Below, in pieces: positions 1-11,102 of a stretch of 64,000 bases of DNA (position 1 is its first letter; each line of letters opens with the position of its first letter). The stretch spans positions 1,364,001 through 1,428,000 of the forward strand of contig NZ_CP077107.1 of the NCBI RefSeq assembly GCF_019263745.1. The letters are read 5' to 3'. Source of the DNA: Methanospirillum hungatei (lineage in GTDB: Archaea > Halobacteriota > Methanomicrobia > Methanomicrobiales > Methanospirillaceae). The notes beneath the pieces were generated by a model. It was given only the letters and a program-made list of their open reading frames with translations, had not been told where the DNA came from and did not search any database. The position numbers were made by a program, and so were the translations under genes.

Positions 1-1205
1 GCTGTTACGCACTTTTTAAAGGGTAGCTGCTTCTAAGCTCACCTCCCAGTTGTCTTTGACCCAGGACTACTTTCAGTGTTTACACTGAGCCTGCACTGAG
101 GGACATTAACCACGGTCTGGGTTGTCTCCCTTACGCATTACAAGCTTACCCCGTAATGCGGACTTCCGGCCGTCTCAGATGACAGGGAATTTGGAGTTTG
201 ACAGGAGAGTGAGGACTTTCGCCCCCAGCTTCCCCAATCAGTGCTCTACCTCACTGTCTATCTCAGGCCAGGTCATGCTACGGCATGTTTCGAGAGGAAC
301 CAGCTGATGCCCGGCTCGATTAATCTTTCACTCCTATACGCAGGTCACGCGAATGATTTGCATATCAAAACCGCTTGCGGTCCTCCACGCACCTTTCGGC
401 ACGCTTCAACCTGCCCACGCATAGATCGCCGGGCTTCGGGTCTTATCCTGCTGACTTCACGCACTGGTAGTACGTCGTCCCTGACCTTGCGGCTGCGGAC
501 TTGTTGGTTTCCCTTTGGCTTCTTTCATAGAAATTAACCGTCGCCAACAGAATAAACTCTCTGGCCCGTTCTTCAAAACGTACGATATGACACCGGCAAC
601 AAAACCCGTACTACCGTCTTGCAACGAGTTCCTTCGCTTTGAAGATCCTTTCGTGCCATATCACGCGATAACCTGTCAGTTTCAGGCACTTTTCAACACC
701 TTTCCAGGGTTGCTTTTCAGCTTTCGCTCACGCTACTACTACGCTATCGGTTTCGGGGAGTATTTAGTTTTGGAGGTTGATGACCCCCACATTCACGCGG
801 GAATTCCGACCCACGTTACTCAGGATACCGCTCAAGCATACATTCATACACATACGGGACTGTCACCCTCTCTGGTACACCGTTCCAGGCAACTTCAGTT
901 CTGAATGCATGTCTTTTGCTGCGGTCCATACACCACATCTCCCGAAGGATTCGGTTTGAACTCTGTCGTGTTCGATCGCCTCTACTAACGACATCCCGGT
1001 TGGTTTCTTCTCCTGCCCCTACTAAGATGTTTCAATTCGGGGCGTTCCCTTTCCGATGACGGAATGATGCAGAACGCATCTGGATGTCCTATTCGGGGAT
1101 CTCCGGTTCAATGGCTCCTTGCGCCTACCCGGAGCTTATCGCAGCTTGGCACGCCCTTCGTCGGCACCCGAACCGAGCCATCCACTGACAGGCGTAAGAA
1201 CGTCT
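1..1205 (-). rRNA. 23S ribosomal RNA, 5' part (runs off the window)
   Basis: The minus strand reads as the 5' third of an archaeal large-subunit rRNA. Near its beginning is the conserved block around 1140-1185 (GGATGGCTCGG followed by GGGTGCCGACGAAGG), typical of the 23S 5' domain. The exact 5' end is estimated from this block and could be off by about 15 bases. The gene lies downstream of 16S and tRNA-Ala in one operon and its 3' part is outside the window. All open frames across it are spurious. Confidence 0.95.
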
Positions 1206-1360
1206 TTGTAGTTTCTTCAAACCCATGTAACGTCCAGAAACGCCTAGTGATCTCTTTCTGCGTCTCCTTTACACAGCGTATCATTGCCCCGGTTTCACGG
1301 GGTCTCAAGCCCTTCCCCGGATCTGTCGCCAGACCGGGTGCATCTAAAATCTAACACCAG

Positions 1361-1433
1361 TGGACCCGTGGGGATTTGAACCCCAGGCCTCGGCGTTGCA
1401 AACGCCGCGCTCTTCCAACTGAGCTACGAGCCC
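1361..1433 (-). tRNA. tRNA-Ala(TGC) in the 16S-23S spacer
   Basis: The minus strand folds into a 73-nt cloverleaf: acceptor stem GGGCTCG/CGGGTCC, D arm GCTC..GAGC, anticodon stem CGGCG/CGCCG around loop TTTGCAA (anticodon TGC), T arm TGGGG-TTCAAAT-CCCCA, discriminator A. The CCA end is not encoded. A tRNA-Ala in the 16S-23S spacer is the usual arrangement in euryarchaeal rRNA operons. Confidence 0.97.
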
Positions 1434-1468
1434 TCTGATTCCATTCCGGAACACTGGCAACTCTATGG

Positions 1469-1483
1469 TCTGTCTGCATCTGC
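1469..1483 (-). other. 16S processing stem, 3' arm
   Basis: As RNA this spacer segment reads GCAGATGCAGACAGA and pairs with the leader segment at 3006-3020 (14 of 15 positions, one A-C mismatch). The two arms enclose 16S, as expected of the archaeal precursor stem whose bulge-helix-bulge is cut by the splicing endonuclease. Confidence 0.75.
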
Positions 1484-1501
1484 TACTACTTTCATTTCGT
1501 T

Positions 1502-2967
<1,466 letters not shown>

Positions 2968-3005
2968 TTCCAAATTTCTCGCACACTGTATCACTTAAAG
3001 TATTG

Positions 3006-3020
3006 GCAGATGTAGACAGA
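3006..3020 (-). other. 16S processing stem, 5' arm in the rRNA leader
   Basis: The leader RNA here reads TCTGTCTACATCTGC and is complementary to the spacer arm at 1469-1483. It lies about 40 nt upstream of the mature 16S 5' end. Pairing continues weakly further out (ACTGG in the leader, CCAGT in the spacer), as expected for a long processing stem with bulges. Confidence 0.75.
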
Positions 3021-3120
3021 TATCCACATTACCAGTATTCCTATGTCAGAACCGATACTGCACTTCAATGCATTCGTCGGCTCTCCATTAAAACGGCCTC
3101 TTACGTTGCTCCCTGAAGGT

Positions 3121-3132
3121 TATATACTTTTG
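3121..3132 (-). promoter_or_regulatory. rRNA operon promoter (TATA box)
   Basis: The minus strand reads CAAAAGTATATA followed by ACC, a strong archaeal box A. A start site about 25 nt downstream (near 3095) would give a leader of roughly 130 nt before 16S, long enough for the processing arm at 3006-3020. Two further minus-strand TATA-like sites lie upstream at about 3219-3228 and 3261-3270 and may be tandem promoters. The stretch 3133-3399 otherwise holds no gene that I can support. Confidence 0.65.
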
Positions 3133-3361
3133 TATTTACCTTCCGAAGCAAACATTCCCCGGCCGCCGGCTCCTGATGTTTCAGGAAGCGTGTGGGATAC
3201 AATAGTTGATCGAAGTCACATATATAGATATCCTGAATCTGAAGGAAAATTTCGGCCACCATATAATATTCAGTCTGCCTCTGGTTCATCACCCGATATT
3301 TTCTAATTCAATTTTTTAACGATATTTTTTCAAAATTATACATCTGAAACAGGAACTGGTT

Positions 3362-3377
3362 AGATCTCTGGAGATCT
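3362..3377. repeat. 16-bp palindrome downstream of scpA
   Basis: AGATCTC-TG-GAGATCT is a perfect inverted repeat with a 2-nt centre, 23 nt beyond the scpA stop. It could form a 3' hairpin of the smc-scpA mRNA or be a protein site. No oligo-T run follows on the scpA coding strand, so a terminator role is uncertain. Confidence 0.4.
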
Positions 3378-3399
3378 CTATTGTCTCTATAGCGCAGTT

Positions 3400-4140
3400 T
3401 CAGTTCGTACTGATACTCTGATATTCATGATTCACCGCATAGAGTCCCGGCAAGGGAGAAATATACACCTCGCCAAAAAATGTCTCCTGAATGATCTCGA
3501 GATATCCTTCATGCATAAGGAATAACAAGGGAATAAAGACATGAACCGGAGGCCATGAAAGCCGATTCGCCATATCTGATAAGGTGACTGTGCCCCCGGA
3601 AGTAGCGCAATCGGCAAAGCAGGACAGAACCTGCATAGCACTTTCCTGGTAGGCTTCTTCATGAGCGATTGACACGACTTCTTCGGTATAAACTAGTCCG
3701 TCAAAACTCCAGACCTCACGTTGGCGCCGTCGCTCTTCTTTTTCAGCATTTCGAAGAAGATTTATCAGATCATACAGAGTAATTGGTTGTTTCCGCATGT
3801 TTTTGCGTTCCAAACGACGCTTGATCTCATGCTCAAGCAAAGATACAGGATCATGAAAAGGCAATCCCGGATTGTGGGGATCAGAATCATCGTCAGTTAA
3901 ACCACAATATTCGTCTTCTTCATCTGAAACACAGGAAGTTTCTTTGAGATAATCTGATTTGATTCGAAGAAGTGTAGCAGCATATAAGAGAGTTCGCGCT
4001 GAAAGACGAAGATCAAGCATTTCCTGTTTCTCCATTTCAGCAAAAAACCGGTCGGTTACTTCAATGATATTAATATTCCAGGGATCTATCTCACCCTGCT
4101 CTGCCATTTTTACCAAGATCTCAACAGGATCATGAGTCAT
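3400..4140 (-). CDS. scpA: Segregation and condensation protein A (ScpA)
   Basis: A 246-residue kleisin of the ScpA family, the partner that bridges the SMC head domains in the condensin complex that compacts and segregates the chromosome. The N-terminus has the family pattern (PVEILVKMAEQGEIDPWNINI, then helices with RLSARTLLYAATLLRIKSDYL); an acidic linker lies around residues 75-90 and a winged-helix-like C-terminus follows. Its start overlaps the end of smc by 11 nt, so translation is probably coupled and the complex stoichiometry set by the operon. No scpB gene is seen in the window. Confidence 0.93.
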   Translation of the reverse strand: MTHDPVEILVKMAEQGEIDPWNINIIEVTDRFFAEMEKQEMLDLRLSARTLLYAATLLRIKSDYLKETSCVSDEEDEYCGLTDDDSDPHNPGLPFHDPVSLLEHEIKRRLERKNMRKQPITLYDLINLLRNAEKEERRRQREVWSFDGLVYTEEVVSIAHEEAYQESAMQVLSCFADCATSGGTVTLSDMANRLSWPPVHVFIPLLFLMHEGYLEIIQETFFGEVYISPLPGLYAVNHEYQSISTN

Positions 4141-7100
4141 CCATACTCACTCCCGTAACTAGACTTGTTTTATCCGGCCGGATAGTAACTCCCAGAATCC
4201 TATCAGCTGCATCTATCATAGGCTTCCGAAGAGAAATATTAATAAACTGAGATTTATTCGATAATTCACGAATCATATCTGCAATTCTCACAACATTTGA
4301 CCCATCCAGATTCATATCCACCTCATCAAATGCATAGAATGGTGCCGGAATGTACTTTTGAATTGAAAAAATGAAAGCAAGAGTAGTAAGAGATTTTTCT
4401 CCTCCGGAAAGAGCAGTAAGATGATGTACTTTTTTATCCCTGGGCTGGACTGCAAATGAAAGCCCTCCAGTAAATGGATCTTCCGGATTTTCCAGTTTTA
4501 ACTCACCTGTGCCCATCGTCAGACGTGAAAAAATGTCCCTGAAATTTGTATCAATCGTGGTAAATGCTTCATGAAAGGCTTCATACTTTTTCTTTGAAAA
4601 GAATTCTATTCGGTCTTTGATATCTGATAATTCACGTTCTAATATTTCCACACGAGACATACGGTCCGTTACAACGGCATAGACCTGATCATACTCTTCA
4701 ATTGCCCGCATATTCACATCGCCCAGTTTCTCAATTGAGATTGTTGTTTTTTGTACCCTGATTTCTATCTCATCTTCAGTCAAATCGGTAACACAATCAC
4801 CGGCTTGTTCTGCAAGTGATGAAATCTCTTGAGCAAGAATCTGGGATTTTTCTTCCATGCTTTCTATCTTCAACAGGACACGGTCTTTTTTACTGATAAA
4901 TTCACGAACCTCTAGATCAAAATCATCAGATTTTTTAGAAAGAACGCCCCGTTCTGCTCTCAGATCTTCAATTTCCTGAGAAAATTCAGCAACGGTGGAT
5001 TCGGCTTCGGAAATTACCTTCTCTTTTATAATAATTTCTTCCTGACATTCCCGAACCTCATCATCATACTGTTTGACTTTTTCACGAATGCGTTCCATTT
5101 GTTGCCGTTCTTCTTCAACAGTTTTTTGTGCGAAAGAAAGTTCCATCCGGATTTCGCTTATTTCCTGTTCCTTGTTATGCAGGCGCCTTTGTATCTCTGT
5201 CTTCTGCCGTTCTGCTTCTTCACGTTGCTCATATAAAAGAGGGATGCCAGTATCAGATAAGCGGTCTGCGATCTCATTTATTGAAATCTGAATTCGGGTG
5301 ATACTCTGGTTCTTTTCCTCAATAGCCTTCTCAATCACTGCAAGGTCATTGGTCCCTCCATGAACCACTCCAGGAGTTGCATCGCGTTGTACCTGAAGTG
5401 ATTCTTTTTCTGATAGTAAAGAGGATTTTGCAGCTTCTGCAGACTCCAACTGACCTTTGGCCCGTACAACAGCGGCTTCCAGTTCAAGTCTTCGCTTCTG
5501 CACTTCATCCCGCTCGACAGTCTGTTGTTTAAGCGACTCGGATATCATCTCCTCTTCAGCAGTCAGATGAGATAACTGTAAGGTCAGGTGTTTTAACTCA
5601 TCCACAGAGGTTGAGCCAAATCCCCCAGTGTCCTTTTTAATACTCCCTCCAGTCATCGATCCAGATGGCTCAATCAATGAACCATCCAAAGTAACCATCC
5701 GTGATGACCCAATACGCCTGCGAGCATGTTCAAGAGTATCAAGTATCAGTGTGGAACCAAAAACAACACGAAATGCACTATCAAACCGTGGATCATAATC
5801 AAGAAGGTCAAGTGCAAATCCAATAACATCTGATCCAGGAGGGAGGGGTGGAAGCGGTTTTGGTCTTATTTTATTGAGAGGAAGAAATGTCACACGGCCG
5901 AGTTTATGATCCTGCAGATACCGGATAGCATCAGCGGCGATTTGATCGGTTTCTACAACAACAAAATGGATTTTTCCTCCAGCAGCAACATTCAATGCTG
6001 TTGAATATTCTGGTTTACATGTTCCCAGATCTCCAATTGTTCCAAAAACACCATCCATTCCCAGAACTGCTTCCATCGCACGGCTGTACCGGCCCTGAGC
6101 CTGTTGTTGAGCTTCCTTCCTGCCAATCTCAACTTTAAGATCCCGAATCTGTCGTATCAAACGCTCATGTTCTTCCCTTTGAGAATAGAGGGCTGTATCA
6201 AGATTTGCCATTTTCTTGTCATGCTCTTTTTTCTCTTCGGTAAGGCGGGCAAGAGCTATAGTAAGGCCGGCAATATCCTCATCCTTCTCTTTTAGATCTT
6301 TATCCAGCGAATATATCCGGGAAGTCAGACGGTCCTCTTCAGCACTTCGCATTCGGGAGCGTTCGATAAGCAGGTTTTGCTCCTGAAGCAACTCACCACG
6401 TTCTTCTTTGAGGCGGTTTATCTCAAATCTCAAAGAATCGAGACGAGATTCTTCCTCTTCAAGACCTTTTGTCTCTTGCGCAATTGAAGAAGAGATCCTA
6501 TCAAACTCATTCTGAACCGCTGTAGCTGTCATCGAAAGGTTTGTCCGATCTATCATCAGACTACGCATCTCATTATCACGGGCCTGAACTCGCTCTTCCT
6601 GTCTTTTTACCCCAGTAAATATGTCGGATAGCCTCTTGTTTGCTTCTTCCTTTTCTCGTAAAGCCCGATCAATAGTCCGATGGAGACTATCAATTGAAGC
6701 TTTTGCTTCAGCAATCCGGGAGACCAGAGCCATATAATCACTGCCTGTTTTTGCAGCGATTTTCTGATCAATTGCTGCAATTTCTTCCCGGATGAAATCA
6801 CGTTCATGCGATTTCCACGAAATATCTCCATCTATCTGAATAACCTGATCCTTTTCTTCAGTAATACCCATCAAAAGAGCATCCTGATCTTTCTTCAGGG
6901 CGGAGAGACGAGCAGCAGATCGGCACCTCGTCAGATTTTTAAGCTCATCATGGAGTGTTCGAAATAACACCGCTTGTTCTTTCTGTTTTTCCAGTTGAGT
7001 GAGACGTATACTCAGTTCCTCAATATGAACGGACTCTTCAGCCATCCGTTCACGAACCTGGGATAACTCTTGCAAGGCAAGTTCCTTTTTTGCATCAAAC

Positions 7101-7573
7101 TCTGCAACTCCTGCAATCTCATCGATGATCTTTCTCCGTTCTGAGTCACTCATCTCGATGATCCGGTTGATATCCCCCTGCATGACGACATTATACCCAT
7201 GAGGGACAATTCCATGGCCAGCTAAAAATTCTAACAGTTCACCCTGCCTGCAGGGTCGACCATTCAGATACAGGTAATTGTAATAGGTATTCTCGGTTCG
7301 TTTAATCCTGCGTCTGATAACAGTCCCGTCAGAAAAAGTAATCTCAACTTCTGCAGTATTCCGATCATTATTCAGATTGATAAGATCAGTCAGTCGCTCG
7401 GCACGCAGATGACGGGATGAAGAAAGTGCAAGGGCAAATAGAATACAATCAATAATATTGCTTTTTCCAGATCCATTTGGTCCTGAAATTACAGTAAATC
7501 CTGGTAAAAATGGGATTTTTGTTTTTCTCCCAAAAGATTTGAAATTATCAATTTCAAGCTGTGTGATATGCAA
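4130..7573 (-). CDS. smc: Chromosome segregation ATPase SMC
   Basis: About 1147 residues with the full SMC plan: N-terminal Walker A GPNGSGKS at residues 31-38, a long coiled coil, a hinge near residues 500-650, a second coiled coil, and a C-terminal head with signature LSGGEKS and Walker B FYAFDEVDMNLD. It is the ATPase of archaeal condensin. I choose the TTG start at 7573: it gives the conserved beginning (x-HITQLEIDNFKSFG) and has GGTG at 7581-7584 about 7 nt upstream; the frame opens further up at a TTG at 7591 but that adds six non-conserved residues. It lies between a coiled-coil protein gene and scpA. Confidence 0.96.
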   Translation of the reverse strand: MHITQLEIDNFKSFGRKTKIPFLPGFTVISGPNGSGKSNIIDCILFALALSSSRHLRAERLTDLINLNNDRNTAEVEITFSDGTVIRRRIKRTENTYYNYLYLNGRPCRQGELLEFLAGHGIVPHGYNVVMQGDINRIIEMSDSERRKIIDEIAGVAEFDAKKELALQELSQVRERMAEESVHIEELSIRLTQLEKQKEQAVLFRTLHDELKNLTRCRSAARLSALKKDQDALLMGITEEKDQVIQIDGDISWKSHERDFIREEIAAIDQKIAAKTGSDYMALVSRIAEAKASIDSLHRTIDRALREKEEANKRLSDIFTGVKRQEERVQARDNEMRSLMIDRTNLSMTATAVQNEFDRISSSIAQETKGLEEEESRLDSLRFEINRLKEERGELLQEQNLLIERSRMRSAEEDRLTSRIYSLDKDLKEKDEDIAGLTIALARLTEEKKEHDKKMANLDTALYSQREEHERLIRQIRDLKVEIGRKEAQQQAQGRYSRAMEAVLGMDGVFGTIGDLGTCKPEYSTALNVAAGGKIHFVVVETDQIAADAIRYLQDHKLGRVTFLPLNKIRPKPLPPLPPGSDVIGFALDLLDYDPRFDSAFRVVFGSTLILDTLEHARRRIGSSRMVTLDGSLIEPSGSMTGGSIKKDTGGFGSTSVDELKHLTLQLSHLTAEEEMISESLKQQTVERDEVQKRRLELEAAVVRAKGQLESAEAAKSSLLSEKESLQVQRDATPGVVHGGTNDLAVIEKAIEEKNQSITRIQISINEIADRLSDTGIPLLYEQREEAERQKTEIQRRLHNKEQEISEIRMELSFAQKTVEEERQQMERIREKVKQYDDEVRECQEEIIIKEKVISEAESTVAEFSQEIEDLRAERGVLSKKSDDFDLEVREFISKKDRVLLKIESMEEKSQILAQEISSLAEQAGDCVTDLTEDEIEIRVQKTTISIEKLGDVNMRAIEEYDQVYAVVTDRMSRVEILERELSDIKDRIEFFSKKKYEAFHEAFTTIDTNFRDIFSRLTMGTGELKLENPEDPFTGGLSFAVQPRDKKVHHLTALSGGEKSLTTLAFIFSIQKYIPAPFYAFDEVDMNLDGSNVVRIADMIRELSNKSQFINISLRKPMIDAADRILGVTIRPDKTSLVTGVSMDDS

Positions 7574-7613
7574 ATCCTTACACCAGAGCAAGGAAGGGTA
7601 TTTTATTCAAATA

Positions 7614-8057
7614 TTACGAGTCTTCAGTTGGCTCTTTGTCTTCAGCAATAATGAGATCACTCTGTCCACTCCGTTGATGCTGGTCTTTGTACCGGCTTCT
7701 GGCATCACGGGCTGACGCTATGATTATATCCTCACCCATATCTTTCTCTGGCTGAAGTGTTCCATCCGGCTGCATCTTCAGGGTAATTTTGTCACGAGGC
7801 GGTGTAACGGGAGGTTTTGCCAAATCCTTATCAGCTTCTGCAGATTCACGCTCAACTTTTCCCCGTGATATCGGTGGTGCTACTGCCTGGATGACCGGTG
7901 GTGGACGCTGTTCCTTTTTCAATTTCATAACAACAGCCTTCATATCCAGCATTTCGTCAGTCAGACCTTTGATGAGGGCTTCTAGATCAACAATTTTCCG
8001 CTCTAGCTGACGGACCCGCTCATCAAGATTATTCGTCCCAAACCCTTCTTCACTCAT
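7614..8057 (-). CDS. Coiled-coil protein upstream of smc, function unknown
   Basis: A 147-residue acidic protein. Residues 10-50 form a heptad-like coiled coil (LDERVRQLERKIVDLEALI...); the middle is proline-rich (PPPVIQAVAPP, KPPVTPPRD) and the end is charged and probably disordered. No enzyme motif is visible. It ends 40 nt before smc in the same direction, so it is probably the first gene of the smc-scpA operon and may act with condensin; that is inference from position only. A TTAAAT about 28 nt before the ATG suggests a leaderless transcript. Confidence 0.75.
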   Translation of the reverse strand: MSEEGFGTNNLDERVRQLERKIVDLEALIKGLTDEMLDMKAVVMKLKKEQRPPPVIQAVAPPISRGKVERESAEADKDLAKPPVTPPRDKITLKMQPDGTLQPEKDMGEDIIIASARDARSRYKDQHQRSGQSDLIIAEDKEPTEDS

Positions 8058-8230
8058 GAATAACAGCCCTGATTTAACCCGATTAGAGTATCTGTGATAG
8101 TGTTAGATACCAATACATATATATTTCCCTTCTCATTTCTTCAGATTATGCGAATAAGACACCAGCGTGGGGACGATAATGACGGGATTTACAAAACCAT
8201 ATTACCCTTTTATGCCAGATGTGTATGCAC
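8058..8230. promoter_or_regulatory. Divergent promoter region between the smc and glyA operons
   Basis: This AT-rich 170-bp gap separates two divergent operons. Facing glyA are TATA-like sites at about 8113-8125 (CATATATATTTCC) and 8192-8203 (AAAACCATATTA). The second lies 25-35 nt before the candidate glyA start codons, which have no Shine-Dalgarno sequence, so glyA may be leaderless. Confidence 0.45.
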
Positions 8231-9475
8231 ATGTCCTATCTGGAAACGACTGATCCAGAAATCGCAGCGATCATCGATAAAGAAACCAATCGTCAGATAA
8301 ACGGTCTTGAACTGATAGCTTCAGAAAACGTCGTAAGTAGGGCGGTCCTTGAAGCTTCTGGTTCGATCATGACTAACAAATACGCTGAAGGGTATCCTGG
8401 CAAGCGATACTATGGCGGATGTGAGTTCCATGATATGGCAGAAAATCTGGCACGTGACAGAGTATGTTCACTGTTTGGTGCAGAACATGCAAATGTTCAG
8501 CCACACTCCGGCAGCCAGGCTAATATGGCCGTTTACTTTGCGGTTTTAAAACCAGGTGACAAAATCCTCTCCATGAATCTCTCTCAGGGGGGTCATCTCT
8601 CCCATGGCTCTCCGGTTAATTTTTCAGGGATAATCTATGAGTCACATCAGTATGGTGTGGATTTGAAGACAGAACGGATGGATTATGGCAGTATTGCTGA
8701 AATGGCAAAAAAAATACAGCCAAAAATCATTGTCTGTGGTGCAAGCGCTTATCCGAGAGAGATAGATTTTAAAGCATTTGCAGATATTTCAGAAGATGTT
8801 GGTGCATACTGCGTTGCAGATATCGCTCATATTGCAGGTCTTTGTGCAACAGGCATACACCCAAGCCCGGTTGGGCATACAACCTTCACCACATCAACCA
8901 CGCATAAGACCCTCCGTGGCCCTCGTGGAGGATTCATCCTCTGTGACAAGGAATTTGCCGCACCCATTGACAAAGCAGTATTTCCGGGAATGCAGGGTGG
9001 CCCACTTATGCACATTATTTCAGCAAAAGCGGTCTGTTTTAAGGAAGCATCAACCAAAGAGTTTGTAAAATACTCAGAACAGGTTGTAAAAAATTCCCGG
9101 ATTCTTGCCGAAACGCTTGCTGCGCATAATGTCAGACTGGTTTCAGGAGGAACTGATAACCATCTTTGTCTACTGGATCTGACAAACTTTGGCATTACCG
9201 GACTTGAAGCTGAGCAGGCACTTGGAAATGCAGGGATAACAGTCAATAAAAATACAATTCCAAATGAAACGAAAAGTCCTTTTGTTACCAGTGGTCTTCG
9301 TGTCGGAACTCCTGCAGTTACCAGCCGCGGTATGAAAGAGAGTGAAATGAAACAGATTGGTGAGTGGATTGCTGCAGTCATCCGTGACAGTAAAAACACA
9401 AGCCTTCAGGAAAGCATCAGGGAAGAGGTAAAATCCCTTGCCAGCCAATATCCTCTTTACCCTGATCTGACATGA
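8231..9475 (+). CDS. glyA: Serine hydroxymethyltransferase
   Basis: A 414-residue fold-type I PLP enzyme interconverting serine and glycine while moving a one-carbon unit to a pterin carrier. Visible family marks are LIASENVVS near the start, [13 protein letters not shown], and the PLP lysine in [15 protein letters not shown]. The carrier in methanogens may be tetrahydrosarcinapterin/methanopterin or tetrahydrofolate; the folD and dihydropteroate-synthase-like neighbours favour some folate use. Three in-frame ATGs lie at 8219, 8225 and 8231; I take the last because [11 protein letters not shown] fits the usual GlyA beginning. Its stop overlaps the folD start (ATGA). Confidence 0.95.
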   Translation: MSYLETTDPEIAAIIDKETNRQINGLELIASENVVSRAVLEASGSIMTNKYAEGYPGKRYYGGCEFHDMAENLARDRVCSLFGAEHANVQPHSGSQANMAVYFAVLKPGDKILSMNLSQGGHLSHGSPVNFSGIIYESHQYGVDLKTERMDYGSIAEMAKKIQPKIIVCGASAYPREIDFKAFADISEDVGAYCVADIAHIAGLCATGIHPSPVGHTTFTTSTTHKTLRGPRGGFILCDKEFAAPIDKAVFPGMQGGPLMHIISAKAVCFKEASTKEFVKYSEQVVKNSRILAETLAAHNVRLVSGGTDNHLCLLDLTNFGITGLEAEQALGNAGITVNKNTIPNETKSPFVTSGLRVGTPAVTSRGMKESEMKQIGEWIAAVIRDSKNTSLQESIREEVKSLASQYPLYPDLT

Positions 9476-10311
9476 TATTAGATGGTAAAGGACTTGCAGC
9501 ACGAAGACTGGAGTTGCTGAAAGAAGATATAATTGAGGGTGGCCTTACCCCCACTCTTGCTACAGTACTGGTTGGTGATGATCCTGCATCTCATATGTAT
9601 GTCAGGATGAAACACCGTGCCTGTGAGCAGGTGGGCATTTCTTCTGTGAATATTTCCCTTCCAGAAGATACCACAACAAATACTATGCTTGACCGAATCC
9701 ATCAGTTGAATGAAGATTCTGATATTGACGGGATTCTTGTTCAGCTTCCTCTGCCTGCATCCATAGACACACAAGCAGTGCTTTCAGCAATTCGGCCTGA
9801 AAAAGATGTTGATGGATTTCACCCACTCAATATGGGAAGGCTAGTAACCGGTCTTGAAGGACCACGGCCCTGCACACCAAAGGGCATCATGACCCTGTTA
9901 CAGGAATATCATATCCCCATTGCTGGCAAACGGGCGGTTGTTGTAGGAAGAAGTGTCGATGTCGGAAGACCGATTGCACTCCTTCTTCTTCATGCACATG
10001 CCACCGTTACAATCTGTCATAGCAAAACAGAAGATCTCCCCTCAATAACAAAACAAGCAGATATTCTGGTTAGTGCTGCAGGGAAAGCGGGAATTATCAC
10101 AAGAGATATGGTAAAGCCTGGTGTAACAGTCATTGATGTGGGGACTAATCAGGTGAATGGAAAACTCTGTGGTGACGTTGCATTTTCAGAGGTTGAACCT
10201 GTCGCTGGAGCCATAACACCGGTTCCTGGTGGTGTTGGTCCGATGACCATCGCTTCACTCATGGAGAACACCGTCAATAGTGCAAGGAACCGATGCGGTC
10301 CTTTTATGTAA
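9472..10311 (+). CDS. folD: Bifunctional methylenetetrahydrofolate dehydrogenase/cyclohydrolase FolD
   Basis: A 279-residue FolD homolog of normal length. Visible are the catalytic-lysine region ([14 protein letters not shown]), the motifs ILVQLPLP and PCTPKG, the dinucleotide site [12 protein letters not shown], and the C-terminal [10 protein letters not shown]. It oxidises methylene-H4folate to formyl-H4folate through methenyl-H4folate, probably supplying purine synthesis. The presence of FolD in an H4MPT-using methanogen suggests a separate folate pool, as shown for Methanosarcina barkeri. It is joined to glyA by ATGA and overlaps the next gene by 19 nt. Confidence 0.95.
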   Translation: MILDGKGLAARRLELLKEDIIEGGLTPTLATVLVGDDPASHMYVRMKHRACEQVGISSVNISLPEDTTTNTMLDRIHQLNEDSDIDGILVQLPLPASIDTQAVLSAIRPEKDVDGFHPLNMGRLVTGLEGPRPCTPKGIMTLLQEYHIPIAGKRAVVVGRSVDVGRPIALLLLHAHATVTICHSKTEDLPSITKQADILVSAAGKAGIITRDMVKPGVTVIDVGTNQVNGKLCGDVAFSEVEPVAGAITPVPGGVGPMTIASLMENTVNSARNRCGPFM

Positions 10312-11102
10312 AGGATATTCACATCGGCAGGCAAAGACCTGTTCTGATGGGTGTCCTGAACATCAGCCCTGAATCTTTTTATCCAGGATCATTTGTACCA
10401 ATATCCGCCGTGCATGAAGCTGCGGATAAAATGACTGCAGCCGGCGCAGAAATCCTTGATATTGGTGCACGGAGCACTGCTCCAAACAGTCAACCAATAT
10501 CGGTTTCTGAAGAAGTAGAAAGAATTCGGGAATGTCTTCGCCAACTAAACGGTGAGGATTATGTGGTGAGCATTGACACCATGTACCCAGAGGTATTAAA
10601 TGCTGCTCTTCATTTTGATGTAAGTCTTGCAAATGATATATCCGGACTTATGAATCCTGAATTAGGTCATGTTATCGCAGACGCAGGAATACCAGCGGTG
10701 ATAATGGCGACGCGGAAAAGCCCGGGAGATGCAACATCAATACAGGAAACACATGAAGCTATCAGGTTGATTCTTTCTCGAGCTTCTTCGCTTGGCATAG
10801 AAGACATCATTTTAGATCCTGGAATTGGGAAATGGGTACCTACACGTACAGCAGAAGATGATTGGGAATTGTGCAAGAAATTTGAAACAATTCAACAATA
10901 CGGGCATCCAATTCTGGCTGCAGTATCAAGAAAATCATTTATTGGAGAAGCAACAGGTCAATCCCCAACTGGAAGACTGGCTGGAACCCTTGCAATAACA
11001 TCTCTATTAATAGAAAAGGGAGCTGCAGTTATTCGTGCTCATGACATCCCAGAAACAATGGATTTAATAAAAACAGTTATGCATATGAGAGATACTGCAT
11101 GA
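10293..11102 (+). CDS. Dihydropteroate synthase-like pterin-binding protein
   Basis: A 269-residue TIM-barrel protein of the dihydropteroate synthase family. It keeps altered forms of the family blocks: [11 protein letters not shown] (bacterial MGVINVTPDSF), DIGARSTAP (DIGGESTRPG), [17 protein letters not shown] and SRKSFIGE. The last contains the Ser-Arg-Lys that contacts the pterin. Bacterial homologs join a dihydropterin to p-aminobenzoate; methanopterin synthesis uses a different enzyme, so this copy could make folate or do a related pterin reaction. The folD neighbour and ATGA overlap with cofE place it in a one-carbon/cofactor operon. Confidence 0.85.
   Translation: MRSFYVKDIHIGRQRPVLMGVLNISPESFYPGSFVPISAVHEAADKMTAAGAEILDIGARSTAPNSQPISVSEEVERIRECLRQLNGEDYVVSIDTMYPEVLNAALHFDVSLANDISGLMNPELGHVIADAGIPAVIMATRKSPGDATSIQETHEAIRLILSRASSLGIEDIILDPGIGKWVPTRTAEDDWELCKKFETIQQYGHPILAAVSRKSFIGEATGQSPTGRLAGTLAITSLLIEKGAAVIRAHDIPETMDLIKTVMHMRDTA

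Noticed and set aside
3043-3306. An 87-residue plus-strand ORF upstream of the rRNA operon
   Set aside because: It covers the rRNA promoters and leader, has no recognisable family and low-complexity ending.
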